This document shows, in pieces, positions 8,992-18,345 of a stretch of 64,000 nucleotides of DNA. The DNA lies in contig NW_027043831.1 in assembly GCF_037102585.1 (NCBI RefSeq), forward strand, positions 619,021 through 683,020. Direction: 5' to 3'. Positions within the stretch are counted from its first letter, which is position 1; every line of letters starts with the position of its first letter. The translations under genes and the position numbers were made by a program. Below the pieces are notes generated by a model. The model saw nothing but the letters and a program-made list of their open reading frames with translations, was not told where the DNA came from and ran no database searches. The stretch is from Saccharomycopsis crataegensis (lineage: Eukaryota > Ascomycota > Saccharomycetes > Ascoideales > Saccharomycopsidaceae).

Positions 8992-9426
8992 TGCGCTGGG
9001 TGGCGTAGTGGGCAGAACCATAGACTAAGAAAGGGTCGCGTGTTCGAACCCCGCTCGCGGCATTAACCACCAGGTCACGCTCAGTACGCTAACTGAGTAA
9101 GGAGTAATACCACTCTGAAGGTAAGATACAAGGGGGTTTTAGTGAGTAAAAATCTCACACTACCGGTAAGGTTGCGTCGCTGGTGTCTTTCGAAGATTTC
9201 CTCCTCCCTGGCTAAAAAAAAAATAGTGACAGGTTGCTACAAGTCAAAAACATTGCATTTTCCAACCCAAACTCCCGGGTTACCAAAAATATTGGGAGAA
9301 AACGGATACCAAATAAGTCGCCATAGCTGCGCATAATTGATCATAATAACCGTACATAAAAAGTGCGATGACCTATATAGCTCTTAGTAGTTAAATATAG
9401 GGACTTTATAAAAAAAAAAAAAAAAA
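8992..9426 (+). mobile_element. SINE S1 copy 1 (tRNA-derived)
   Basis: This 435-bp unit is flanked by a perfect 10-bp duplication GCTCATAACC (8982-8991 and 9427-9436) and ends in a long poly(A) (about 9410-9426). Its head is tRNA-like, with a Pol III A box TGGCGTAGTGG (9001-9011) and B box GTTCGAACCC (9042-9051). The middle (about 9131-9210) matches the LINE-B 3' UTR, including the GTGAG...CTCAC hairpin. After an internal A10 run comes a further 190 bp of unknown origin. A second copy with the same structure is at 41305. No protein is encoded. The parent tRNA could not be identified. Confidence 0.85.
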
Positions 9427-9436
9427 GCTCATAACC

Positions 9437-9680
9437 GTTAATTCACTAGTGACTTCATCTCATATTTTCACAATGCACCTTTTTTCCTTAATAATCTTGA
9501 TTGTTGAGTTTTTTACCGGTGATGTGATTAATTCTTAAAGCAAGGAGTGTGAGGTTGTGAGAAAGTTATAGTATTATACTTATCTATTAGAAAGACCGGC
9601 ATGAAATGCCCGGCTTGCATGTTATTTAGAACCTCTGTGACTCGTTAATATACAATTCATTCACTCATTCATAACCACAA
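9437..9680 (+). repeat. Repeat X copy 1
   Basis: About 225 bp match 22742-22962 closely, and its 3' part matches 26405-26480 in reverse. It starts right after GCTCATAACC and is followed by TCATAACC, so a 7-8 bp duplication is plausible. There is no ORF and no poly(A). The class is unknown; variable 5' starts between copies would fit a retroposed sequence. Confidence 0.6.
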
Positions 9681-9825
9681 GCTCATAACCATTCGTATAT
9701 AATTATAGTCGTCGACTATGAAAAGTTTTCAATTTATATGATCTCTGGTTCTTCAGAGAGTAACTACTAAGTCGATCCTGACCGGTGACCAACTACATCT
9801 AGCCTAGTCGCATCGTAATATAACA

Positions 9826-10809
9826 GATTAATCTATTTTTGATAAACACACAGCAACTTGTCTCTCTGATTATCGTAAAAAATTTACTCAAAATATACAA
9901 ATATCGTATAGGTTATCCTTAATAGGAATGCTTTAAAATTATTGTCGGTAGTTACCGCTGTTGTGGTATATATACTTTAAATAAAGTAATGATACATTTT
10001 AAAATTTCTTAATATGCCACTTTCTATGTTAATGATGGGTCACCACTGATAGTATTACTGACGTTAGCTCTTTTTTTTGTGGCTTCCATTTCTCAAGGGA
10101 CTACTTGCTACTTAGAATTCTTCTAATCATGTCTCTTAGTTTACTATGTAGGAATTAATCAACCAAGTTAAAACCTGAGTATAGTACCTCAAAAAATTGA
10201 TGGATTTGGATTAATCACGTAAAAATTAGGCAAGCGATCAACATGATTGTAGTATAATGAGCAGAGAAGAGTATGACAAAATTATTTTAACAAGACTACA
10301 TCAATGAAATTAGTTCAAAATGAATGATTATAGACGGACGCCCTTTCGGGATAATTCAAGGTCATATTTTATTATTTATAAGCTAGAAATCCAATAAAGA
10401 CTTCACACATGCATAGATATTAATGGCTTACTTACAAAAAAAAACAAAAAAACAAGGAAAAATCTAAGCTATTATAGAAAGAATTAAAAAAAAAATTAAA
10501 AAATTAAAAACTATGAACAAGAAAATAGAAAATGTGAACGATAAACAATAAACAAAAAAAAAAAAAAAAAACTGAAGGGATGGTATTTTTGAAAAATTAA
10601 GCAGTGTTCAATGTAGCTTGAAAATGAATTGGAGAAAATAGAATATGTGTATATGGAGGGGAAGATAAATAGGAAGCTTTACCCTTGTAACAAAGCATTT
10701 GTATTGTAAATATATATCTTGTGACAGAGAACACAGAGTTTGAAAATTTTGAAAAAAAAAAAAAAGCAATCAAACCTCAAGAGCAACTTTAATATAATTA
10801 ATGCAAGCT
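9826..10809. other. Intergenic, no gene seen
   Basis: The sequence is AT-rich with several A-runs (10435-10570 and 10750-10765). I see no tRNA, ORF with ATG, or repeat shared with the rest of the window. The right end holds the 3' UTR of the XDJ1-like gene. Confidence 0.6.
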
Positions 10810-12138
10810 CTATTGAGTTGTGCAGTTGCCTTCTTCAGTGAAGTCGTTTTGGCGTCCTTTAAAGCCACCGCCATTGGTATAACCAAACCCCTCTTCACTC
10901 TCTGTCTCTGCATTTTTTGGTAATATGGTTTCACTAATAATTTGATAATCAGCATCATTGATGTCGTTAAATGGGACGTCAAAGGATTTAGGCTTCTGAA
11001 ATTGAGACTCTGGTAGAGAAGCTTTCAATCTATCAATATCCGTCGAATCCACGCACCAGCCATCTCTTGGAAATTCAACAACAACTTTTAAATACAAATC
11101 ACCTCTAAGGTCAGAGTTTAAAATCGGCATACCTTGGCCCCACACTTTGACATAGTCATTTGGTCTAAGAACTTTTCCTTTAGGTATACTGAGCTTAATT
11201 CCTGTACCATCAAGATGTTTCATGACAATTCTAGAAAGCCCACAAAGAGACTCTATTAAGGAGACATTCAAGTTGGCGTATAAATCATTGTCTTTTCTTT
11301 CAAATATTGGATGATCAGTTTGAACAAATGTGAGAATGACATCTCCCGCCTTTTTATTAGGAGCCTCGTCTGATTCCCCTTCTAGCGTCACCGAGTCTCC
11401 AGATTTTGAGCCTTTTGGAATATTGAATTCTAAAATCTTTTTCTCTTCGGTCAATCCTGAACCATCACACTTCTTGCACTTATCCTTTGATCTAAATACT
11501 TTACCAGTAGCTCCACAGTTCTTACATTCTGTGTAATCGGTGGTGACCATACCTGGGCCAACTCTTCTCAACTTTCTAGTAAAACCTTCACCTTTACAAA
11601 CTGCACAATTCTTTGGCACTGCATTAGGTTTTGATCCTGTACCATGGCAGATTCGACAAAGAATGTCTCTCGTGGAGTTTATCTTGACTACCTTTCCTTT
11701 GAACAAATCCTGTAGTGTTACATTGACATTTAAGTGTGCATCTTCTGTCTTTCCCTGTTGATAATGACTGCCATGACGACGTCCATGAGCATTACGAGAT
11801 CCATTGGTGTGACCTGCACCACCAGCACCACCACCGCCCATATTCATTTCGTTAAAGAAATCAAAGAAATCCTGAGCACTATAATCGTTTTCGCCGCCAA
11901 AGCCAAAATCGGGCATACCCCCGTTGACTCCGCCAGCGTCATAGTCATTACGTTTCACTTCATCTGATAGCACTTCATAAGCTGCAGTGATTTCTTTGAA
12001 TTTTTCTGCTGCCTTCTCATCGGGATTCTTATCGGGATGGTATTTGAGAGCCGCTTTTCTATAGGCCTTCTTGATTTCGATGTTAGTGGCAGTCTTTTCT
12101 ACCCCAAGTATCTCATAATAATCAACTTCAACCGACAC
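10810..12138 (-). CDS. XDJ1: Type I (DnaJ/Hsp40) co-chaperone, Xdj1-like
   Basis: The 442-residue protein starts with a J domain with HPD (in KYHPDKNP, about 34-36). A Gly/Asn-rich linker follows, then four zinc-finger CxxC repeats (CRIC, CAVC, CKNC, CKKC; about 160-235) and a C-terminal substrate-binding region. It ends in CTTQ, a CaaX farnesylation signal. J-proteins stimulate Hsp70 ATPase and deliver clients. The choice of XDJ1 over YDJ1 rests on ITAAYE in the J domain and on the [17 protein letters not shown] region, which resembles Xdj1 more than Ydj1 as I recall them. Xdj1 docks at the mitochondrial TOM complex in S. cerevisiae. The gene is transcribed divergently from the 12505 gene. 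Confidence 0.8.
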   Translation of the reverse strand: MSVEVDYYEILGVEKTATNIEIKKAYRKAALKYHPDKNPDEKAAEKFKEITAAYEVLSDEVKRNDYDAGGVNGGMPDFGFGGENDYSAQDFFDFFNEMNMGGGGAGGAGHTNGSRNAHGRRHGSHYQQGKTEDAHLNVNVTLQDLFKGKVVKINSTRDILCRICHGTGSKPNAVPKNCAVCKGEGFTRKLRRVGPGMVTTDYTECKNCGATGKVFRSKDKCKKCDGSGLTEEKKILEFNIPKGSKSGDSVTLEGESDEAPNKKAGDVILTFVQTDHPIFERKDNDLYANLNVSLIESLCGLSRIVMKHLDGTGIKLSIPKGKVLRPNDYVKVWGQGMPILNSDLRGDLYLKVVVEFPRDGWCVDSTDIDRLKASLPESQFQKPKSFDVPFNDINDADYQIISETILPKNAETESEEGFGYTNGGGFKGRQNDFTEEGNCTTQ

Positions 12139-12504
12139 TGAAAAAAGAGAAAGTTAGTAAACAGATAACTCTAATAAACAATTGATATGTCTAATACATT
12201 CAGAACATGAATGCTTACTTTTTCTTTGGAAGCACAGGTTTCCAAATTGTGGTAATAGGGTATTACCCTTTGTGCAATGAAATGTTTTCCCTCAGTTTTT
12301 TTTTTCTTCTTTTCTTTCCTTCCTGTGCCGTTTTCTGATTTCCTCGACCCGCGGAACTGGTACTGTTTATCTGTCACGTTTTTGTAGCTGTTTTTTTTAT
12401 ATGTATTTTGTATTCGTTTTTATCGTATAATAATGTGATTGATATCCAACATCATCATCATTCCCAGATCATAAAGACAGAGTGAAGAAAGAGAGAGAAT
12501 AAAG

Positions 12505-13929
12505 ATGAGTGGAAACCAAGAGCCAACAAATCCTCGCCATTATTCCAGACAGACCCAGAAAAGGGTACGTCATCGCTCATATTCTGCTTCGGAAGCAAGT
12601 GATAGAGACAACCACACACTAGCCCTGGGGTTCGCCGATAACAACGATAACACCAGCAATAATGGATCAGGAAATCATGGCCACTCAAGAGATAGGCTTG
12701 GCCGTTTTGGCTGGGTGCGTCGATTCATGCAATCTAACAAGCTGAATAATGGGCATGGTGCTAGCAACAAAAATAAAGGAAATTTACAATTACAAGATGG
12801 CTGTTACAACGATTACTCATCAGAGCTCGCCTCCTACGACCAACACAATAACAACAGCTTTTTATCTAGCAGCAATATCTCTTATTCAGGAAATCAGAAT
12901 GATAATGTTTCAATGAAGCCTATAATTTCCAGGTCAAACTCCTCAAAGCTCACAAGACGGATCACCAATTCCAGTAGTATTACTACCATTAACAATAACA
13001 ATACTGCCCTAAACAATAATAACAATAGTAGCAGTAATGATCATAATACCCTAGGTGGTATATTAAGCCCGCAAACTGACCAGTATGCGATTAGTCTACA
13101 TAGTGGTAACTCTCAAGTGAATTCGCAAAGCAACAGTCTCTATGTCAATAACCCAAGAAATGGTTATGCGTTGGATGTTTATTCACTCAATGAGAACCAA
13201 TCCACTTCTTCAATCGCTATGGATGGCAAATCCCCCCTCAATGAGTATAATAATGATAATGATAATCACTATGAAGCGTCAACGAGACAATCTACAAAAT
13301 CCTGTTTCCCAGCATCGGTATTCGATAAGGAGACCGTAATGTCTATGCCAGCAACCATGGAGACTTCTGTTGCTTCCCTGTCCTTTTTTCCTGTACCAGC
13401 TACCCCTAACTATACATATGGTAATTCAAACCAAGGAGGGTTTTCAACTCTCACTATGAATGCGGGAAACTCAGCAAATTATACCCGTTCAATCGCAACA
13501 TCAACCCTTAATAATAATGATTCATCATCTGTAATCACTTTGGCATCAAGCTCACGCAATGTTTTGAATCGCTCGAAAAGTTCTAGAAGGTCCGTTGAAA
13601 CTTTCAGCTCAAGCACTATAGGTATTCCTCCAAGCAGTATTTTTGAAAGATTGAACTATGGTCATCCAGGTGTGAGTGCGACAAACCCAGGTCTTTCAAC
13701 ACGAACAAGTGTGAACATCGAAGATAGTTCTAATGGTATAGAAGAAGATGTGCCGGTAACTGACGATGGCGAACTGGAAAATGATGATCTTTACAGTTTA
13801 AACAATTCATTGCGAACTCACTATTCCTCTCACAATAACAATTATCGCCTGGGGAATGACAATAACAGCTTCATGAGTCACAAAACTGAGAGATTCAGTT
13901 CAAGAAGTGTTAATAGTGCCAATGAGTAG
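12505..13929 (+). CDS. Asn/Ser-rich protein of unknown function
   Basis: The 474-residue ORF begins with an ATG (MSGNQEPTNP) in the divergent promoter shared with XDJ1. I do not recognise the family. The N-terminus is basic (QKRVRHRSYSASEASDRD) and has a short aromatic/basic patch RLGRFGWVRRFM (about 73-84). The rest is dominated by Asn and Ser runs encoded by AAY and AGY codons, with clusters of Ser that could be phosphorylated. The last third has an acidic stretch (GIEEDVPVTDDGELENDD). No membrane segment or catalytic motif is visible. It is likely disordered and may be regulatory. The reading frame is long and uninterrupted despite low complexity, which supports it being a real gene. Confidence 0.75.
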   Translation: MSGNQEPTNPRHYSRQTQKRVRHRSYSASEASDRDNHTLALGFADNNDNTSNNGSGNHGHSRDRLGRFGWVRRFMQSNKLNNGHGASNKNKGNLQLQDGCYNDYSSELASYDQHNNNSFLSSSNISYSGNQNDNVSMKPIISRSNSSKLTRRITNSSSITTINNNNTALNNNNNSSSNDHNTLGGILSPQTDQYAISLHSGNSQVNSQSNSLYVNNPRNGYALDVYSLNENQSTSSIAMDGKSPLNEYNNDNDNHYEASTRQSTKSCFPASVFDKETVMSMPATMETSVASLSFFPVPATPNYTYGNSNQGGFSTLTMNAGNSANYTRSIATSTLNNNDSSSVITLASSSRNVLNRSKSSRRSVETFSSSTIGIPPSSIFERLNYGHPGVSATNPGLSTRTSVNIEDSSNGIEEDVPVTDDGELENDDLYSLNNSLRTHYSSHNNNYRLGNDNNSFMSHKTERFSSRSVNSANE

Positions 13930-14315
13930 TTAGAACGTCTTGGAGCCCTTAGGAGTATTTCTTATCCTTCTTTTTTTTCTAATTCTTTTTTCCACGAAGG
14001 AGAATTATTAATGGGCTAGCAGTTTATTTATTTTTTACCTTATTTTTCATTGACTTTTTTCTTCTTTCTTGGTTTCGTTAAATAGGTTCTTTGGTTGGGG
14101 GAATTACAAAATATTTTAGAATTATTTATATAACCAGGGATCCGCCACACCGGCTCCTTTCTGTCAAATAATTCTTTTTTACGTCCATGTGACTATTTTG
14201 ATCATGTGATAAGAGGGTGAGTAAAAAATGAGAAAAAGAGAAAAATTTTGATGATGATTTGATAGCATATTTGGAAGAGTTAGCGTAACCAATACAATAA
14301 TAAATAACGAGAGAA
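13930..14315. other. Intergenic between the Asn-rich gene and PAM16
   Basis: A T-rich stretch right after the stop (13965-14060) probably serves 3' end formation. The remainder would be the PAM16 promoter. Nothing else was seen. Confidence 0.5.
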
Positions 14316-14690
14316 ATGGCTCATAGAATTTTAGTGAATGTGATTTTCACCGGTGCCAAAGTTTTTGGTACTGCTTTTTCTGAAGCATACAAACAAGCCG
14401 CTAGCGCCGGTGCTCGACAGTCGGCCTCTGCTGCTGCGAAAGCCGCCGCCGCTTCTGCCAATGGGGGGATCCAACTTGATGAAGCTTGCAAGATTTTGGA
14501 TCTTGACATGAAGAAGGATGGGTTGAGCGAGTCCAACATTAACGAAAAATATGACTACTTATTCAATGTCAACAACAAGGAAAAAGGTGGCAGTTTTTAT
14601 GTCCAGAGCAAAGTGTATTATGCTAAAGAAAGGCTTTTGGGAGAAATAAATTATCGACAAGAGTTGAAAAAGGAGACCGAAAACCAGTGA
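14316..14690 (+). CDS. PAM16: Mitochondrial import motor subunit Pam16/Tim16
   Basis: The 124-residue protein begins MAHRILVNVIFTGAKVFGTA, the hydrophobic N-terminus typical of Pam16. An Ala-rich linker (about 28-50) and a degenerate J-like domain (about 52-110) follow. The domain lacks HPD and ends in YVQSKVYYAKERL, a strongly conserved Pam16 block. Pam16 pairs with Pam18/Tim14 on the matrix side of TIM23 and restrains its stimulation of mtHsp70. Length matches the family (about 120-150). The start is the first ATG and matches the conserved N-terminus. Confidence 0.95.
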   Translation: MAHRILVNVIFTGAKVFGTAFSEAYKQAASAGARQSASAAAKAAAASANGGIQLDEACKILDLDMKKDGLSESNINEKYDYLFNVNNKEKGGSFYVQSKVYYAKERLLGEINYRQELKKETENQ

Positions 14691-17600
14691 AATGAAATGT
14701 GATTTTGATATGTGTTTGTGTATGTCTTTGTCGATATGTGTCAGTGACTATGAGAGTCGTTTGTTTTTTATATTTGTTTTTTTTTTTCACTTGTCAAACA
14801 GCAGGTATAATTCGAAAAACTCTGTAAAGAGAGAGAGAGTGAGAGTGAGATAGAGACAGTTACGAAAAATTGAATGATAGCACAAACACATGAAAATATC
14901 TTAGTTATTTGAATAGTCGAGAATGCTTTGAAGTGCTTGGTTATGACTTGTACTAATGGTCAAACGAGGGGAATGATTGGTTGTATTTTGTTGAGAGAGA
15001 AATTGTATATATTGCGTGTGAGCTGTTTAGCTTGCATGAAAAACCAACTTAATAGAAAGATTCTTGATGATATCTGCTGAAGGAAGTTGGATTGTACTTA
15101 CGAAATCTTAAGAGAAAAATACATATTGTTGGATATGTATATTGTTTTATGTCTAATATTGAACTAGACCTAATTTGTAGTGACTTGCCTGAGGACTTTG
15201 CAAATTTAGTTTCTTTAAATGCGGCTAGATATATGTAGTAGGGTTGCTACTTAACTCTGGCATGCTTCTTTTTTCCGTTTGTAGATCACTAAAAAATCGT
15301 TTGTTTCTGTTGAAGAGTGAAATATTAAGAATGTGACTGAGTTGGTGAAAGAAAAAGAAAAGAAAAGAAAAAAGGAAGTGGTTGCTACATAAAGGAAAAG
15401 TGATGTGTTTTCCATACTGCTCATGTTACTGTTATATAATATATCATAAATAGTTTGGCTGCAGAAGCAATCTCTCTGAAGTTATGAGCGTATATATCTA
15501 AGTATATATCTAAAGCCCTTCTCCAATCTATTCTATCGATCATATACTTCACTTTACAACTCATGAGGCCTTTGCTACCTTTTAGCTATCCCGCAATGTA
15601 TCCAATCCCCAAATTGCGTGTACAAACATAAGTGCCGACAACAATCAACAATCATCCGCTTTTTTTTTTTTTTTCCTTTTCGTATATATCAATTTTTTGT
15701 TCTTGCAAGACTACTCCTAATCTTGGTGGGTGTATAGGATGAAATAAAAGATAAAACATGGGGTAATTTCTGGAACGAGTTGAACAACACGCTGAACAAG
15801 TTACGAGATTAAATTGTATATAGCCATATGTATCGTGCAAAATTGCGCGTGAAACCAAACAAGAAAAAGAAAAAGTGGGTGTATACATTTTTTCCATTTC
15901 CGTATTCCCATTTAAAGTTATCTTCCGATTGTGATCTTTTCTTTTGTTTCTTCGCCACAAACGGTTAATTAAAATACCATGATCAAAAAAAAAAAAAAAA
16001 AAAAGACCTCTGAGAAATGTCTATTGTTGTTCTTCGGATGTCAGCAGAACTAGAATTTTTATTGAAATTGACCTAAACTTCAAAAAAATATTTACGAGCA
16101 AGCATTCGGGGGTTCCAATATAAACCCAAACCTCACGCGACATTATGGTTTCGGTTACTATTAAATATCATATGTAATTTAGTGTCGTCACAGATGAAAT
16201 GAAAAAAAAAAAAAATTACAAGAAATTGTTAAATATATCTCAAAATGCTAATTGTTTAGGGATTTAGTCAAAGCGAATACGAAAACTGATCATTTATGAT
16301 GTTTTTCTGATTATCTGTCGTCTATTGTTGGCTCTTTTAGGGGATAATTAATGCGAGACAGCCGTTGAGATACTAATCTTATTGTGGACAAAGCTACTTG
16401 AAAAAAAAGCTTTATTAAAACATTATCTGTTCTATTGTTTATTTTTCCGTTTATTGGGAAATTTTATGATCCCCAAGTAACAGTGGTGTCGATGAAAACC
16501 ACGATTACGTACCCCCTGATATTACAAAAGAAATATCAATGTAAAAAAGAATACATAACAACCGCCGTCATTTGACTCTTATCTATTGAAACCCCTCTCT
16601 TCGGTGCAAATAGTCTGTGTAGAGTAACTGGTCCAATAACGTTCTTCAATATTGGCACCGTTTACGGTGGGTCGAATTTGACAAGTTGGCTCCCTAATTA
16701 GTGACAAGCAGGAAAAAAAAAAAGAAACAACAAACTATGCATGGTTGAAAGGTCACTTCAAGACGGGTTTTTTAGCGTGACATTGAAAAAAGAAAAAAAA
16801 AGTGTTTAAAGTTATTTATTTTTACCGGAAAATGATAATTTTGAGAACCTTTGCTTTCGCAATCATTTGATATTTTCTCCTATTTTGTTTTCTCCGTATT
16901 CAGCTTCTGTGTGTTCAATTTCTCATTTATTTGGATATACCATGTAACAACCTATTTGGTCACAACTGTCATTAGTTCAGCATCATGGAGTTCTATAATA
17001 CTAATTATGGATGTCCTTAACTGTTGTGTTGAAACCACCGTAGTCTTGACAACGTGGTGGCATTATTATTTAGGCATTTTTTTAATCCTTGCAGTTTTGG
17101 GGTCGTAACAAAATAGGTCACACTGGTTGATATGAGTAGCAAAGGTGCTAGTTTACACACTAAGCCCAACAAAAGTAAATGCACTTGGGAATGTAGTTTA
17201 TGAGGTAATGCTGACAGGATTGATTGGACTTACAAACGAATTATAATACAACACACACCGGGAAATTTGACCGATGCGATGATGACGCATGGAAGGTGGG
17301 AAAAACCTGCAAGGAAGCAGCGGTGATGAGCAGACAACTTGTCGATTTAGGCTTCTAAATGCTTCGGTCAGCAAAGTGATTAAGTCGGGATTTCTTAAGA
17401 TATTCTGGAGGTACCCATATTATTTACTGGTATAAATGATTATCAGGTTGTTTAAAAATAAGTGTTTTCTTAAGAATACTATATTTTGTGGTTAATGATT
17501 GGTGGGACTAATCCAAGGCATTATCGAATCTCACAAAGAGAAGGGAGCAAAAAGAAAAAGAACCTGCACTTTAGTGTATACACATCGTGAGTTGCGTTAC

Positions 17601-18345
17601 TGATTGTATTTTCTTTTTCTTTCTTTTTTTTTTGCTTCCTCTTCTTTTTTCTTTTTCTTTTTTTGACAGCTGTTGCAATGTTTGAGACAATACACCCAGA
17701 AAAGGGAACATCCTTTTGAAAAAATCCTTTTAATGTTCTTGCTAGATATATATCAGTAAGATCACAAATGAATAAGCTCTAGATTTACCCCTCTCCCCAA
17801 TTAATGACCATCCCAGGTGTTCCAATAAAAGTAGCTGAGCATGTCGCGTGAAACTTTTGTTGTTGTGTGCCCTGTGTACATATGCACCCAAAGGCAACTA
17901 GCTCCACAGACAACTTAGGACAGTAATAGTCCGGATGACGCATTTTGTGACACTTTTCTTCAGAAAAAAAAAAGTAGCACACTCTTCTCACTTAAACTGC
18001 AGGCTGCCAGCGGCTAATATTATAAAATCAATCGATGTCGCCCTCATATTTTCTTCCTTGCCTTTGCCCTTCACACACAACATTGTAACAAGCACGAATA
18101 TATCCGTTCAAAAATATATTTATTGATATCAACATATATATATATATTGTGACACCTCATTGCCACTGTCACTTTTTGCAGTGAATATTTTATTTTTTTA
18201 TTTTTATTTTCATCCATCCATCCTTAATTTCATCATCTCTTTTCAGAACACACAAAAAAAAAAAATTGACAAACCCATCACAGACCAACAATAACAACAA
18301 ATAAATAATAGCCACAAGAACTGACTTTCAACTTCTCTCTACAAC
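14691..18345. other. Long intergenic region upstream of IME2
   Basis: In these 3.65 kb I see no ORF with an ATG and coding-like composition, no tRNA and no repeat shared with the mobile elements. It has many A/T runs, a GA-rich stretch (14829-14860) and a pyrimidine-rich block (17605-17665). A large regulatory region or an unannotated non-coding RNA is possible, since IME2 is tightly controlled in yeasts. Confidence 0.5.
18008..18017 (+). promoter_or_regulatory. Possible URS1-like (Ume6) site upstream of IME2
   Basis: CCAGCGGCTA here matches the reverse URS1 core TCGGCGGCTA at 8 of 10 positions, 330 bp before the IME2 ATG. In S. cerevisiae URS1/Ume6 represses early meiotic genes including IME2. 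A single imperfect match is weak evidence. Confidence 0.25.

Larger units (their letters stand above)
8938..9825 (+). repeat. Gyp2 solo LTR interrupted by two insertions
   Basis: The pieces 8938-8991, 9427-9436 and about 9670-9825 together match the Gyp2 LTR at 63425-63628 read in reverse, ending CGTAATATAACA. The initial TG is altered. Intact Gyp2 LTRs have two GCTCATAACC motifs separated by four bases. Here the first is followed by SINE S1 and the second by repeat X. No internal Gyp2 sequence is present, so it is a solo LTR. Confidence 0.85.

Noticed and set aside
9001-9065. S1 head as a functional tRNA gene
   Set aside because: A and B boxes are present, but the acceptor and anticodon stems do not form a proper cloverleaf. 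The unit is part of a repeated element.
10770-10982. 70-codon frame overlapping the 3' end of XDJ1 on the same strand
   Set aside because: Different frame from a well-supported gene, no independent support.
16851-17108. Hydrophobic frame of 85 residues in the IME2 upstream region
   Set aside because: TTG start and T-rich composition; no recognisable feature.
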